A DNA stretch of 23,203 bases from IMG/VR virus record IMGVR_UViG_3300028917_000273, positions 1 to 23,203 of that record; one strand, given 5' to 3'. Position numbers and translations under genes: made by a program. The first letter of the stretch is position 1, and every line of letters begins with the position of its first letter. Origin of the DNA: a virus. Shown one piece after another: positions 22,982-23,203 of the stretch. The notes under the pieces were generated by a model. It was given only the letters and a program-made list of their open reading frames with translations. It did not search any database and was not told where the DNA came from.

Positions 22982-23203
22982 ATGGCCGTGACACAAATTC
23001 GTGGTAATACACAAATTATTAACGGTACCATTGAAAATGGACAGATTCATGCTTCTGCCGCTATTGTTTACAGTAAATTAAGTCTTTCTGACTCAATAGT
23101 TAACGCAGATATTAATTCTGCTGCTGCTATTGTTTACAGTAAATTAAGTCTTTCTGACTCAATAGTTAACGCAGATATTAATTCTGCTGCTGCTATAGCA
23201 AGA
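22982..23203 (+). CDS. Tail fibre-type repeat protein, 3' end outside window
   Basis: At least 74 residues from ATG 22982 (AAGGAG, nine bases spacing), still open at the window edge. It begins MAVTQIRGNTQIINGTIENG and continues in repeats of 22 residues (AIVYSKLSLSDSIVNADINS type). This Ala-Ile-x-Tyr-Ser-Lys-Leu pattern is common in trimeric phage fibre stalks, where the repeat forms a stem. It is probably a long fibre shaft gene; the receptor end is beyond the window. Confidence 0.78.
   Translation, partial: MAVTQIRGNTQIINGTIENGQIHASAAIVYSKLSLSDSIVNADINSAAAIVYSKLSLSDSIVNADINSAAAIAR
23060..23203 (+). repeat. 66-base direct repeats in fibre gene
   Basis: 23060-23125 and 23126-23191 are identical in all 66 bases, and a third copy begins at 23192 but diverges after five bases (GCTATAGCAAGA). 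The unit is a whole number of codons (22), so copy-number change keeps the frame. Confidence 0.92.

Noticed and set aside
23060-23203. Direct repeats as a possible CRISPR array
   Set aside because: Repeats are contiguous without spacers, in frame, and encode a fibre stalk pattern.

Overview
The window is part of an AT-rich tailed double-stranded DNA phage genome (Caudoviricetes-type). Every convincing gene is on the + strand, and the genes are packed with short gaps or 1-17 base overlaps. Large terminase, portal, prohead protease/scaffold and major capsid protein follow one another in the usual order of a virion module. Strong AAGGAG-type ribosome binding sites precede most genes, so the host probably uses Shine-Dalgarno initiation. 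The host and the tail type cannot be read from the sequence, and I see no tRNA, CRISPR array or integration gene.

Layout. 3-2465: the 3' part of a large charged coiled-coil protein, a one-membrane-segment protein and two very small proteins, one with Cys pairs like a zinc ribbon. 2452-4911: large terminase, interrupted by an HNH intein. 4942-8135: a small protein, then the portal protein interrupted by a LAGLIDADG intein, then a small unknown protein. 8265-9623: two small proteins, the second with a MuF-like Cys/His pattern, then a free-standing GIY-YIG homing endonuclease. 9636-12455: prohead protease fused to a long acidic scaffold, with a strong in-frame start inside the gene that should also make scaffold alone. 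12594-14073: decoration-type protein and major capsid protein, visibly richer in G+C than the rest. 14074-14197: two back-to-back RNA hairpins. 14198-18656: small proteins and fibre-like proteins, three of which share an N-terminal module. 18656-20850: a permuted papain-fold (YiiX-like) hydrolase, a helical neck-like protein, a Vsr-like homing endonuclease and a beta-rich protein. 20852-23203: fibronectin-type and repeat-rich fibre or appendage proteins, the last cut by the window edge.

How the parts work together. Terminase and portal package DNA. The protease/scaffold gene supplies the inner core and the enzyme that matures the prohead. The capsid and decoration proteins form the shell, and the downstream genes build neck, appendage and fibre structures. 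Four nuclease families linked to homing (HNH, LAGLIDADG, GIY-YIG, Vsr-like EDxHD) sit within about 17 kb of this module.

Most notable observations: (1) the portal intein starts with Pro and carries the Trp/Cys/Thr signature of class 3 inteins, while its neighbour in the terminase is an ordinary Cys1 class 1 intein; (2) two adjacent hairpins (18 and 16 base pairs) after the capsid gene deviate from perfect inverted repeats only by G-U pairs, which points to a role as RNA; (3) a nested scaffold start; (4) a possible -1 frameshift at an A_AAA_AAG heptamer; (5) a module shared by three structural proteins.
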